A DNA stretch of 23,401 nucleotides from an uncultured Bdellovibrionales bacterium (GCA_937903155.1 CALCZU010000097.1:1-23401), one strand, 5' to 3'. Positions 13,426 through 21,539 are shown, counted from the stretch's first letter. Notes: generated by a model from the sequence alone, not told the origin. A program made the numbers and translations.

Positions 13426-14696
13426 AAAGATCGTATGAAAAATCAAAAGCGCTTTTTGAAAAAGCACAAAAAATAATTCCGGGCGGAGTCAATAGCCCTG
13501 TCCGATCGTTTCGCGGTGTGGGAAGCACGCCTGTTTATTTTGAAAAAGCCAAAGGACCGTATCTTTACGACGTCGACGGAAATGAATACATCGATTTCTG
13601 TCTTTCCTTTGGTCCACACATTGCGGGGCACTTACCCGAGCCCGTGGTCGCGGCGATTCAAGAACAAGTTCATAAAGCTTCCAGTTTTGGTGCCTGTCAT
13701 CCGAAAGAGATCGAACTCGCAGAACTCATTTTAAAAGCCTATCCTTTTATGGGAGCGGTAAGGCTAGTGAGTAGCGGAACCGAAGCGGTGATGACAGCGA
13801 TTCGTATTGCGCGCGGCAAAACTCAGAGAAATAAGATTTTAAAGTTCGAAGGCTGTTACCATGGACATAGCGATGGGCTTTTAGCCAAAGCAGGAAGCAG
13901 TGTTGCGACTCTCTCAGAGAGTTCTTCGAGTGGCGTTCCGGCGAGTATTGTTCAAGATACGATCAGTTGCCGACTAGATTCGCCTGAAGAAATTGAAACT
14001 GCGTTTAAAGTACACGGAAATCAAATCGCGGCGGTGATTTTAGAGCCGGTTCCCGCGAACTATGGACTTCGAATTCCTCTTCAATCAGAACTCGAGAAAA
14101 TTTTTCAGCTCGCAAGACAAAACGGAAGTCTTGTGATTTTTGACGAAGTGATTTCCGGGTTTAGAGTCGGGCTCTCGGGAGCTGCCGGAAAATATGATCT
14201 GAAACCCGATATCGTCACCTTAGGGAAAATTATTGGGGGCGGGCTTCCTCTTGCTGCCGTCACCGGCAAAAAAGAGGTGATGGAAGTCTTAGCTCCCGTC
14301 GGTGAAGTCTATCAAGCAGGGACGCTTTCTGGAAATCCTTTGGCCGTTGCCGCGGGGATTGCCACTTTGAAAATTCTATTTTCGAATCCGCCGTACGAGA
14401 CGCTTGAAAAAGTCACGAAACAATTCTGCGCCCGTCTTCAAGCAATGCTGGGAGATAAGGCCGAGCTTTTGCAGATGGGTTCTCTCTTTTGGTTTAATTT
14501 CGAGCGAAGCTCAAAGGCGTTCCCGCCGGAGCTAACGACGAGCGGAAAAGCAAAATACAGTCAGCTTTTCTTAAAACTCTTGGACGAAGGCGTTTACCTT
14601 CCGCCATCGCCTTACGAAGTTTGTTTCACGTCTACCCAGCATACGGAAGAAGTTTTGGAAAGAACTTTGGAAAGATTTGAGAGATGCCTGAGCTGA
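13422..14696 (+). CDS. hemL: Glutamate-1-semialdehyde 2,1-aminomutase
   Basis: A 424-residue PLP enzyme that turns glutamate-1-semialdehyde into 5-aminolevulinate, completing the C5 route begun by HemA. I choose the ATG at 13422 (ATGA overlap with the hemB stop); an in-frame ATG at 13413 would add three residues. Signatures: 'Pro-Gly-Gly-Val-Asn-Ser-Pro-Val-Arg' near the start, 'Ser-Ser-Gly-Thr-Glu-Ala', 'Cys-Tyr-His-Gly-His-Ser-Asp', 'Phe-Asp-Glu-Val-Ile-Ser-Gly-Phe-Arg' and Lys269 in 'Thr-Leu-Gly-Lys-Ile-Ile-Gly-Gly-Gly' as PLP lysine. 'Gln-Ala-Gly-Thr-Leu-Ser-Gly-Asn-Pro' follows. Its end overlaps the kinase gene by 13 bases. Confidence 0.97.
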   Translation: MKRSYEKSKALFEKAQKIIPGGVNSPVRSFRGVGSTPVYFEKAKGPYLYDVDGNEYIDFCLSFGPHIAGHLPEPVVAAIQEQVHKASSFGACHPKEIELAELILKAYPFMGAVRLVSSGTEAVMTAIRIARGKTQRNKILKFEGCYHGHSDGLLAKAGSSVATLSESSSSGVPASIVQDTISCRLDSPEEIETAFKVHGNQIAAVILEPVPANYGLRIPLQSELEKIFQLARQNGSLVIFDEVISGFRVGLSGAAGKYDLKPDIVTLGKIIGGGLPLAAVTGKKEVMEVLAPVGEVYQAGTLSGNPLAVAAGIATLKILFSNPPYETLEKVTKQFCARLQAMLGDKAELLQMGSLFWFNFERSSKAFPPELTTSGKAKYSQLFLKLLDEGVYLPPSPYEVCFTSTQHTEEVLERTLERFERCLS

Positions 14697-15661
14697 ATCG
14701 GAATAAAAAATGGAGAGCGCTTTTTGTTGCGGTCTCAGTTTTGATCCTGATGCAAGTAATCTGGTGGACGACCGCTTTTTTGCGTACCGTCGACAAAGTG
14801 GCTCAACTTGAAACGCGTTTGATTCCCCTTTTAGGCAATCAGAATGCGATCAATGAGCGTTATTTTCACTCGAAGATGATGTTCTTATCCGAGGGGATTA
14901 CTTTTCTAATCCTGATCTGCTTTGGGCTTTATCTTTTATTCCGGTCGTTGAAACTCGAACAGAAAACGCTCGAGATTCAGAGAAATTTTTCTGAAATTCT
15001 AACTCATGAGTCAAAAACTCCTCTCACCGCGCTCAAACTCAGACTTGAAAGTATTATTGAGAAGTACGCTAGCCAAGCGGGTAAAGAAGAAGCGCTCTCG
15101 CGCGAACTCAAATTGTCTTTGGATGAGGTGAGAAGGCTCGCTTCGATTATCGAAAAAGCGATTAGTTTAAACCGGATTGAAGCAAGTCATTTCGTTTTTG
15201 ATGAGGTGGCTTTGGACGAAGTCGTTAAGCAAGTGGTGAAACGCCTGGATCCCCTTTTTAAATCCCATGGGGTCGAAGTTCTGTTGAAAATGGATGGAGA
15301 ATCGATCGTCAAAGCGGACTTTTTAGCTTTGCAAAACACCGTGCAAAGTCTGATAGAAAATGCGGTTTACTACAATGACAAGACCGAGAAAAAGGTCACG
15401 GTTGAGATCCAAAAGACGGTTCGCGAGGTCATTTTAACAGTTTCGGACAACGGACCCGGAATTACGGCGAAAGAGTCTGAAAAGATTTTTGATAGATTCT
15501 ATCGAGGTATTTCCGTGAAGCGCATTCCGGGGACCGGGTTAGGTCTTTACCTTTCTCGTCTCATTGTGGAAGCACACCGCGGAGTTTTAAAGCTTGCGGA
15601 TACTGGAAAAATGGGAAGCTCGTTTGAAGTTCATCTTCCTCTCTATGGAGGAACTCTCTGA
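14684..15661 (+). CDS. Membrane sensor histidine kinase in the haem operon
   Basis: A 325-residue HisKA/HATPase_c kinase. Two transmembrane segments (about residues 11-33 and 67-88) flank a short outside loop of about 33 residues with no recognisable sensor domain; there is no clear HAMP, PAS or haem-binding motif. The H-box is His108 in 'Thr-His-Glu-Ser-Lys-Thr-Pro-Leu', the N-box 'Ser-Leu-Ile-Glu-Asn-Ala', the G1 box 'Asp-Asn-Gly-Pro-Gly-Ile', the F-box 'Phe-Asp-Arg-Phe-Tyr-Arg' and G2 'Gly-Thr-Gly-Leu-Gly-Leu', so it should be active. It would autophosphorylate and pass phosphate to the regulator encoded one base later. The start at 14684 lies inside hemL. The small sensor loop suggests a signal in or at the membrane (inference). 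Confidence 0.93.
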   Translation: MPELNRNKKWRALFVAVSVLILMQVIWWTTAFLRTVDKVAQLETRLIPLLGNQNAINERYFHSKMMFLSEGITFLILICFGLYLLFRSLKLEQKTLEIQRNFSEILTHESKTPLTALKLRLESIIEKYASQAGKEEALSRELKLSLDEVRRLASIIEKAISLNRIEASHFVFDEVALDEVVKQVVKRLDPLFKSHGVEVLLKMDGESIVKADFLALQNTVQSLIENAVYYNDKTEKKVTVEIQKTVREVILTVSDNGPGITAKESEKIFDRFYRGISVKRIPGTGLGLYLSRLIVEAHRGVLKLADTGKMGSSFEVHLPLYGGTL

Positions 15662-15662
15662 A

Positions 15663-16352
15663 ATGGCTCGCCTTTGCTTCATTGAAGATGACCCAACCAT
15701 TCGGGAGCTTGTCACTCAAAAGCTTAAAAACCACGGCTATGAGGTCGAAGAGTTTGATGCGGCCGAAAAAGTTCCGAGTCGCCATTGGGATCTCTACATC
15801 GTGGACGTGATGTTAGCGGGTGAGAAGTCAGGGCTCGATTTCTGTCGCGAGCTGCGAGAAACCCGGCCGCATGTCCCTGTCTTAATCCTTTCGGCACTTT
15901 CGGAATCCCCTGACCGCGTTCAAGGTTTACGAGCAGGAGCAGATGACTATTTAGGAAAACCTTTTGAAATGGACGAACTCTTACTGAGAGTCTCTGGCAT
16001 TTTAAAGCGAACGACGTGGTATGACCGTTTACCACAAAACCATTCCGTTTTTACCTGGGACGAAAGAAGTGTTGATTTTACACGCTACGAAGCCCGTAAC
16101 GGCTCGCAAAGTGTTTCACTTTCGCAAAAAGAAGCGATGCTCATGAAACTTTTAATCGAGCGACAGGGCGAAGTCGTGAGTCGAGATGAAATCCTAGATA
16201 AGGTCTGGGGTTACGATGTTTTTCCGTCTTCTCGGACCGTCGATAACTTTATTGTGCGCTTACGAAAAGTTTTTGAAGAGGATTCAGCGCATCCCAAATA
16301 TATCCATTCTATCCGCGGCGCGGGTTATAAATTTACAACGAGGCCTCAATGA
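15663..16352 (+). CDS. OmpR/PhoB-family response regulator in the haem operon
   Basis: A 229-residue DNA-binding regulator. I choose the ATG at 15663, one base after the kinase stop and behind a GGAGG at 15647-15651; it puts the first beta-strand at the N-terminus. A longer reading from 15594 would run inside the kinase gene. The receiver domain (1-118) has acidic Glu8/Asp9/Asp10, phosphoacceptor Asp48 in 'Ile-Val-Asp-Val-Met', Ser77 and Lys99 in 'Gly-Lys-Pro-Phe'. The winged-helix domain (about 130-229) shows 'Leu-Ser-Gln-Lys-Glu', 'Val-Val-Ser-Arg-Asp-Glu-Ile-Leu', 'Val-Trp-Gly-Tyr-Asp', 'Arg-Thr-Val-Asp-Asn-Phe-Ile' and 'Arg-Gly-Ala-Gly-Tyr'. Its stop overlaps the hemE start (ATGA). Its targets are not visible. 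Confidence 0.95.
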   Translation: MARLCFIEDDPTIRELVTQKLKNHGYEVEEFDAAEKVPSRHWDLYIVDVMLAGEKSGLDFCRELRETRPHVPVLILSALSESPDRVQGLRAGADDYLGKPFEMDELLLRVSGILKRTTWYDRLPQNHSVFTWDERSVDFTRYEARNGSQSVSLSQKEAMLMKLLIERQGEVVSRDEILDKVWGYDVFPSSRTVDNFIVRLRKVFEEDSAHPKYIHSIRGAGYKFTTRPQ

Positions 16353-17368
16353 AACCTTTTTTAATCAAGCATATTACAGGAGAAGAAACGGGACGTTTTC
16401 CGGTATGGATGATGCGACAAGCGGGAAGGTTTCTCCCCTCATATCGAGAGATCAGAAAAGATCATTCTTTTTGGGAAATGGTCGCGACCCCGTCGTTAGC
16501 GAGTCAAGTGAGTCTTTTGCCGATGAATGAACTCGATGTCGATGCAGTCATCTTTTTCTCGGATATTTTGACCCTTCCATATGGTCTGCAGATTCCTGTG
16601 AGAATGGAAGAAAAAGTAGGCCCGGTTGTTGAAAACCCCCTCACGGATTTAAACGCTTTTCAGATTTTTAAAGAGTTTGATTTTTTGAAGCACACGGGAT
16701 TTGTGGGCGAAGCGCTTTCGATGTGTCGTAAGCAAATGCCTGCAGATAAAACGCTCATCGGATTTGCGGGGGCTCCGTGGACTGTAGCCACTTATCTGGT
16801 CGAAGGCCGTGGAAAAAATGATTTTTCAAAGATCAAAGCTTGGATGCACCGCGATCCCGAAAGCCTGTCTGAAGCTCTCTCACTTTTAGGTAAATCTACC
16901 GCACTTTATCTCAAAGGTCAGACAAAGAGTGGCGCCGACATGGTTCAGCTCTTTGATACTTGGGTTTCTGAAATGCCAGAATGGTTTTTTGAAAAGTACT
17001 ATTTAAAAACGCTGAATCAAATCTTTTCGGAAATTGACACTCCTAAAATTTACTTTGGAAAAGGGGCGAGTCATCTTCTTCCCTTACTTTCGAAGGTCGA
17101 AAGCCACGGGATTGGAGTCGATTCGAATAGTTCTTTGAAAATTTTTTCGTATGCCCTGCCTAAACAATTTCTTCAAGGCAATCTCGATCCGATGATTTTG
17201 AGAGACGCCGATGAAAAAACGGTACGCGCGCAAGCGCATCGAGTGTGGAAGGAAGCAGTTGAAATTAAAAAACCGATGATTATGAATCTCGGACATGGAA
17301 TTTTGCCGAAAACGCCAGTTGAAAACGTAAAAGCTTACCTAAGCGAAGTGAGAAAACCTTGGAACTGA
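16349..17368 (+). CDS. hemE: Uroporphyrinogen decarboxylase
   Basis: A 339-residue enzyme that removes four carboxyl groups from uroporphyrinogen III to give coproporphyrinogen III. The signature 'Pro-Val-Trp-Met-Met-Arg-Gln-Ala-Gly-Arg' (18-27) includes the substrate-binding Arg23 and Arg27; Asp72 in 'Phe-Phe-Ser-Asp-Ile-Leu' and His316 in 'Asn-Leu-Gly-His-Gly-Ile' match the active-site Asp and His. 'Gly-Ala-Pro-Trp-Thr-Val-Ala-Thr-Tyr-Leu' is also conserved. Length is at the short end of normal. It follows the regulator by an ATGA overlap and overlaps hemN by ten bases, so the two-component genes cannot be a separate insertion without disturbing coupling. Confidence 0.97.
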   Translation: MKPFLIKHITGEETGRFPVWMMRQAGRFLPSYREIRKDHSFWEMVATPSLASQVSLLPMNELDVDAVIFFSDILTLPYGLQIPVRMEEKVGPVVENPLTDLNAFQIFKEFDFLKHTGFVGEALSMCRKQMPADKTLIGFAGAPWTVATYLVEGRGKNDFSKIKAWMHRDPESLSEALSLLGKSTALYLKGQTKSGADMVQLFDTWVSEMPEWFFEKYYLKTLNQIFSEIDTPKIYFGKGASHLLPLLSKVESHGIGVDSNSSLKIFSYALPKQFLQGNLDPMILRDADEKTVRAQAHRVWKEAVEIKKPMIMNLGHGILPKTPVENVKAYLSEVRKPWN

Positions 17369-18732
17369 ACTCAGAAATTTTGAGCCTCGTTCAGAAGTAT
17401 TCTGTCTCGGGCCCTCGCTACACTTCCTACCCTACGGCACCGCAGTGGAATGAAAAAGTCGGAATCGAAGACTACCAGCGTTTTTTGAAAAAGAGTTTCC
17501 CAGACTCAAAACTTCCTGTGGCTTTGTACGTGCACATCCCTTTTTGCGAATCGCTTTGCTATTACTGTGGTTGCAATATCCAGATCACAAAAGATCATGG
17601 CCGCAGTATCGGGTACGTCCAAAGTCTTCTGAAAGAAATGGAAAGCGTTTATCAGATTTTAGGGCACAAACAGTCGCTTTCGCACATTGCTTGGGGCGGA
17701 GGAACGCCGACTTTTTTAAGTCTCGACGAAATTTCTCTTCTCCAAAAAGGCACACTCAATTATTTCCAGTTGGATGACGACGCGGAAGTCAGTATTGAGA
17801 TCGACCCTCGAGTGACGAGCTACCCTCAACTCGAACTTTTACGTGAGTTGGGTTTTAACCGCGTCAGTCTTGGAGTTCAGGACTTTGAAAAGCAGGTGCA
17901 GGAAGCGGTGAATCGGATCCAACCTTTAGAGCAAACTGAAAATATGCTCAAATTTTGTCGGGAGCTCGGATTTAAAGGCATCAATTTTGACTTGATTTAT
18001 GGGCTCCCTCACCAAACACTTGCCAGCTTTGAGAAGACGATTGAATCTGTGATTCGAATCCGGCCCGATAGGATTGCGCTCTACAATTACGCGCATCTGC
18101 CCCAAATGCTTTCGCATCAGAAAATCTTGGATGTTCTTCCCCGACCCGAAGCAGATGAAAGAATTCGAATTTTTTCGAGAGCTTTCGAAAGACTGACTCA
18201 AAACGGTTACCGCACCGTCGGTATGGATCATTTTGCGGTGGAAGAAGACGAGCTTTTCAAAGCCCTCGACAAGAAAACGCTCTACCGAAATTTCCAGGGT
18301 TACACGATTAAACACGGCGCCGGAATGATCGGGATTGGTGCTTCAGCCATTGGAGAAGTGGGCGATTCCTATTTTCAAAATGAACGAAAACCAAAGCCTT
18401 ATGAAGATTTAGTAGAAGCAAAAGGTCTTTCCACATTTCGTGGGGTTTTATTCACAGAAGACGACAGACAGCGTAAGTGGATTATCTTGTCGCTAATGTG
18501 TCAGTTCGAATTAAAATTCTCTGATTTTAAAGAAAAATTTGGAGCGGATTTCGAAAAAGATTTCCTAGCAGAGTTGAATCAGCTAGAGGGTTTGAAATCA
18601 GACGGTCTTTTAACACAGGATTCAAAAGGATTAAAAGTGACGGAGTTAGGGCGACTTTTTGTTCGTAATATCGCGATGGTGTTTGATGCTTATCTCAAAC
18701 AAAGTGCCGTCACATTTTCTAAAACGGTTTAG
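17359..18732 (+). CDS. hemN: Oxygen-independent coproporphyrinogen III oxidase (radical SAM)
   Basis: A 457-residue radical SAM enzyme that converts coproporphyrinogen III to protoporphyrinogen IX without O2. The 4Fe-4S motif is Cys63-X3-Cys67-X2-Cys70 followed by Cys72, in the HemN-specific 'His-Ile-Pro-Phe-Cys' and 'Tyr-Tyr-Cys-Gly-Cys-Asn' setting. 'Gly-Pro-Arg-Tyr-Thr-Ser-Tyr-Pro-Thr-Ala' at 18-27 and 'Trp-Gly-Gly-Gly-Thr-Pro-Thr' support true HemN rather than HemW. The start is TTG at 17359, ten bases inside hemE; no ATG or GTG lies before the conserved N-terminal motif. The next gene begins directly after its TAG. No oxygen-dependent HemF is in the window. Confidence 0.96.
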   Translation: MELNSEILSLVQKYSVSGPRYTSYPTAPQWNEKVGIEDYQRFLKKSFPDSKLPVALYVHIPFCESLCYYCGCNIQITKDHGRSIGYVQSLLKEMESVYQILGHKQSLSHIAWGGGTPTFLSLDEISLLQKGTLNYFQLDDDAEVSIEIDPRVTSYPQLELLRELGFNRVSLGVQDFEKQVQEAVNRIQPLEQTENMLKFCRELGFKGINFDLIYGLPHQTLASFEKTIESVIRIRPDRIALYNYAHLPQMLSHQKILDVLPRPEADERIRIFSRAFERLTQNGYRTVGMDHFAVEEDELFKALDKKTLYRNFQGYTIKHGAGMIGIGASAIGEVGDSYFQNERKPKPYEDLVEAKGLSTFRGVLFTEDDRQRKWIILSLMCQFELKFSDFKEKFGADFEKDFLAELNQLEGLKSDGLLTQDSKGLKVTELGRLFVRNIAMVFDAYLKQSAVTFSKTV

Positions 18733-19473
18733 ATGTTATTCGGACCCCGCAATTCAATTGTCCTCGTCTATGACTTTCTTGAAGAGAGCTCACTCGAAGC
18801 ATTCGAGGCCAACTTGTCCGAGACAAAAAAATACTATGACTTTGTCTTGTTGTCGGAGCTCATCGAAAAGAATGAAAAAGGAAAAGCGAAAGGGCTTTGC
18901 GCGCTGTGCTTTACACATCCTCGAAAAAACTTTCAGTTGCACGCTTTGCCTTTAATTCAAAATCTCTCTCTCTCGTGCACAGTTTTTATGCAACCGGAAT
19001 GTATGGGGACGAACCGTCTGCCACTCTTCGAAGAGATGCAGTGGCTACTCAAAGAACATCCCACGGCTCTCTCGGAATCACAATTCCGAGATTGGCGGAG
19101 CCTTTTTGCCACCAATCCGGATTTGGCGGAGGCTCGCTACGATGCACTTCGAAAAGAATTGGGTGTTTTGCCTATTACCAAGATTGGTCCAGAGTCATAT
19201 TACCTGACTTGGGGAAACCTCACAGACTTAAACCCGCAGTATTTTGAGTGGGGAATTCACCTAGCGTCGCAGTCACCTTCGTGGATTCAAGGTTCGAAAG
19301 CTTTCGCTGAACAGAGACTCGCCCGACCGATTACAGTGGGTTTTCTTCCTAAAGAGACTCAGCTTTCTTCTGAAGAAGGCAAAAAAATGGGATTTCGTGG
19401 CTTTGTCACAGAGCGCGTAGGGGCGGTCGAGTCAAGGCAAAACACCTTTAGCTTACCGCAATGGAAGTTTTAG
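18733..19473 (+). CDS. Degenerate polysaccharide deacetylase (NodB)-like protein
   Basis: A 246-residue protein whose ATG follows the hemN stop with no gap. The layout resembles NodB-type deacetylases: a strand 'Gly-Leu-Cys-Ala-Leu-Cys-Phe' (54-60), then 'His-Ala-Leu-Pro-Leu-Ile' and 'Cys-Thr-Val-Phe-Met' (82-86, like the usual Ala-Thr-Phe-Phe), a 'Trp-Gly-Ile-His' (173-176), and a C-terminal 'Met-Gly-Phe-Arg-Gly-Phe-Val-Thr' with final 'Phe-Ser-Leu-Pro'. The catalytic motif Thr-Phe-Asp-Asp-Gly is replaced by Cys-Phe-Thr-His-Pro (59-63), and the zinc His-X3-His reads His176-X3-Gln180. It is therefore unlikely to be an active zinc deacetylase; a binding or regulatory role is inference. No signal peptide is seen. 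The family call is by eye. Confidence 0.65.
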   Translation: MLFGPRNSIVLVYDFLEESSLEAFEANLSETKKYYDFVLLSELIEKNEKGKAKGLCALCFTHPRKNFQLHALPLIQNLSLSCTVFMQPECMGTNRLPLFEEMQWLLKEHPTALSESQFRDWRSLFATNPDLAEARYDALRKELGVLPITKIGPESYYLTWGNLTDLNPQYFEWGIHLASQSPSWIQGSKAFAEQRLARPITVGFLPKETQLSSEEGKKMGFRGFVTERVGAVESRQNTFSLPQWKF

Positions 19474-19492
19474 CGAATTCATCTTTTGGGGC

Positions 19493-19520
19493 TTGAAATC
19501 CTTGTGCGACATCGTAAAAT
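19493..19520 (+). promoter_or_regulatory. Promoter of the small duplicated-motif protein
   Basis: TTGAAA (19493-19498), a 16-base spacer and TAAAAT (19515-19520), each five of six to consensus. The start would be near 19527, leaving a leader of about 27 bases that carries a strong GGAGG site seven bases before the ATG. It begins just 20 bases after the last gene of the haem block. Confidence 0.6.
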
Positions 19521-19553
19521 CAGATGTCTCGAAAACTTTTTTTTGGAGGATAA

Positions 19554-19802
19554 ATGGCAACTAAAGTCGCAAAGCTTGGCATTAAAAAAGAAAAGGGCTG
19601 GCTATATTACTTAGATAAAAAAGGTAATGTGGGCAGAGCTAAAATGGGTAGAGGAAGAAAACCTTCCAAAGTGAAACCTCAAACCGTCGTGAAAGCTGCT
19701 GTTAAAAAAGTAGCGGGTTTTCTTTATTTCATCGATAAACAGGGGGATGTTTCTCAAGCAAAACTTTCTCGTAAGGGCCGCGCCAAAAAGAAGAAAAAAT
19801 AA
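19554..19802 (+). CDS. Small basic protein with two copies of a GWLYYLDKKG-type motif
   Basis: An 82-residue protein, very basic (27 Lys/Arg against 4 Asp/Glu). It contains two copies of a 22-residue unit with a 40-residue period: residues 10-31 and 50-71. In both, Lys-Lys-X-X-Gly-aromatic-Leu-Tyr-aromatic-hydrophobic-Asp-Lys-X-Gly-X-Val-X-X-Ala-Lys is kept; 11 of 22 positions are identical and most others conservative. Each unit looks like a small beta-hairpin. The C-terminus is a Lys/Arg tail (73-82). There is no signal peptide. The charge suggests nucleic-acid or nucleoid binding, which is inference; I recall similar small proteins elsewhere but no assigned function. Its promoter, GGAGG site and strong terminator indicate high, independent expression. 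Confidence 0.8.
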   Translation: MATKVAKLGIKKEKGWLYYLDKKGNVGRAKMGRGRKPSKVKPQTVVKAAVKKVAGFLYFIDKQGDVSQAKLSRKGRAKKKKK

Positions 19803-19818
19803 ATCTAAAAGTTTTATG

Positions 19819-19858
19819 AAAAGGCCTTTCAATCTCCTCGAGGTGAAAGGCCTTTTTT
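19819..19858 (+). terminator. Strong intrinsic terminator after the duplicated-motif gene
   Basis: AAAAGGCCTTTCA (19819-19831) pairs perfectly with TGAAAGGCCTTTT (19844-19856), 13 bp, around a 12-base loop, with a run of six T residues (19853-19858). It probably also ends any read-through from the haem operon, for which I see no other terminator. Confidence 0.92.
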
Positions 19859-19913
19859 ATTGCCTAAAATCCACTCTGCCCGTAACATCATCCTTCGATT
19901 TAAGGAGTCCCCC

Positions 19914-21539
19914 ATGCACAATATGAACGCGAAATCCCCTCTTCCTGCGAACGAACCCGTATTGAATTACTTACCGGGAAGTGACGAAACAAAAACACTG
20001 AAATCGCAGCTAAAAGAATTTTTGAGTACTGAAATCGAAGTGCCGGTCATCATCAACGGAAAAGAAATCCGCACTGGCAAGACTGAGAACATGATCGTTC
20101 CCCACGATCATCAACATAAGCTGGGCATTTTTCACACTGCCGGAGAAGAAGAAGTCCGTGCAGCGATCACGGGAAGTAGGGAAGCGTGGAAAAGCTGGTC
20201 TCTGATGCGACAGGAAGCGCGGAGCGCCATCTTTTTAAAAGCGGCAGAACTTCTTGCGACGAAGTATCGTCCTATTTTAAATGCTTCGACGATGCTGGGG
20301 CAAAGTAAAACATGTTATCAAGCTGAAATCGATGCGGCCTGCGAGCTCGTCGATTTTTTTAGATTCAATGTGCATTTCCAAGAGCAAATGTATTCGATGC
20401 AGCCGAACTCGGCAAAGGGACAATGGAACCAATTAGAATTTCGCGCGATGGAAGGATTTGTTTTCTCAGTGACACCATTTAACTTTACTTCGATTGCCGG
20501 AAATCTTCCGACTTCTGCTGCACTGATGGGAAATGTTTCTTTGTGGAAACCCGCATCGACTTCGATTTATTCGAGCTATTTCATTATGAAGCTTTTGCAT
20601 GAAGCGGGTCTTCCTCCCGGAGTGATTCAATTTATTCCTGGCAGTGGCGCTATGATCGGAAACCTCGTTTTGAAAGACCGAGACTTAGCCGGAGTCCATT
20701 TTACCGGAAGCACAGGCGTGTTTCAGGAAATGTGGAAAACGATTGGCGAAAATATCAAAACCTATCGCAGCTATCCGCGAATCGTTGGAGAAACAGGCGG
20801 TAAGGATTTTGTTTTTGTTCACGCGTCCGCAGATGTCGACGTGGTTGCGACGGCACTTGTTCGCGGGGCTTTTGAGTACCAAGGACAAAAGTGCAGTGCG
20901 GCTTCAAGAGCCTATATTCCAAAAAGTCTTTGGAAAAATCTAAAAGATAAATTGGTTTCTGAAGTCAACAGTATCAAACAAGGCGATGTTACCGATTTTA
21001 AAAACTTCATGTCGGCTGTGATCGATAAGAAATCTTTTACAAGTTTAAAGAAATATATCGATGAAGCTAAAGCGTCTCCTCAAGCGGAAGTCATTGCGGG
21101 AGGAAAATGCGATGATTCCAAAGGATACTTCATCGCTCCGACGGTTATCGAAGTCAAAGATCCAAAGTATCGCACGATGTGTGAAGAACTTTTCGGGCCC
21201 GTCTTAACCTTATATGTTTACGACGATAAAGACTACGAAGCGACTTTGAAAATCTGCGATGAGACTTCGCCTTATGCTTTGACGGGGGCTATCATTTCGC
21301 AAGATCGCGAGTCGATTAATATCGCTTCTCGCATTCTGTCTCATAGCGCAGGCAACTTTTATATTAATAACAAACCAACGGGTGCAGTCGTGGGGCAACA
21401 ACCGTTTGGGGGAAGCCGTGCTTCAGGTACGAATGACAAAGCGGGAAGCATTTTCAATCTTTTAAGATGGGTCTCGGTCAGAACCGTGAGTGAAACATTT
21501 TCACCCCCGAGCGACTACCGTTATCCTTTTATGTCTTAA
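19914..21539 (+). CDS. pruA: 1-pyrroline-5-carboxylate dehydrogenase
   Basis: A 541-residue aldehyde dehydrogenase that oxidises glutamate-5-semialdehyde to glutamate with NAD, the second step of proline catabolism. I choose the ATG at 19914, which has AAGGAG (19902-19907) six bases upstream; a TTG at 19860 would overlap the preceding terminator. The length and the 'Met-Glu-Gly-Phe-Val-Phe-Ser-Val-Thr-Pro-Phe-Asn-Phe-Thr' stretch (Asn190) fit the stand-alone P5C dehydrogenase group. 'Gly-Glu-Thr-Gly-Gly-Lys' supplies Glu293 and 'Gln-Gly-Gln-Lys-Cys-Ser-Ala' supplies catalytic Cys327. 'Leu-Phe-Gly-Pro-Val-Leu' and the C-terminal 'Gln-Pro-Phe-Gly-Gly-Ser' are also present. No proline dehydrogenase is in the window. 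The peptidase gene follows after 17 bases, which may reflect shared use of peptide-derived amino acids (inference). Confidence 0.93.
   Translation: MHNMNAKSPLPANEPVLNYLPGSDETKTLKSQLKEFLSTEIEVPVIINGKEIRTGKTENMIVPHDHQHKLGIFHTAGEEEVRAAITGSREAWKSWSLMRQEARSAIFLKAAELLATKYRPILNASTMLGQSKTCYQAEIDAACELVDFFRFNVHFQEQMYSMQPNSAKGQWNQLEFRAMEGFVFSVTPFNFTSIAGNLPTSAALMGNVSLWKPASTSIYSSYFIMKLLHEAGLPPGVIQFIPGSGAMIGNLVLKDRDLAGVHFTGSTGVFQEMWKTIGENIKTYRSYPRIVGETGGKDFVFVHASADVDVVATALVRGAFEYQGQKCSAASRAYIPKSLWKNLKDKLVSEVNSIKQGDVTDFKNFMSAVIDKKSFTSLKKYIDEAKASPQAEVIAGGKCDDSKGYFIAPTVIEVKDPKYRTMCEELFGPVLTLYVYDDKDYEATLKICDETSPYALTGAIISQDRESINIASRILSHSAGNFYINNKPTGAVVGQQPFGGSRASGTNDKAGSIFNLLRWVSVRTVSETFSPPSDYRYPFMS

Noticed and set aside
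15594..15662. N-terminal extension of the response regulator
   Set aside because: The extension lies in the kinase coding sequence and has no counterpart in receiver domains; ATG 15663 with GGAGG upstream fits.
19860..19913. TTG start for the P5C dehydrogenase
   Set aside because: It would start on the tail of a strong terminator; the ATG at 19914 has AAGGAG at ideal spacing.
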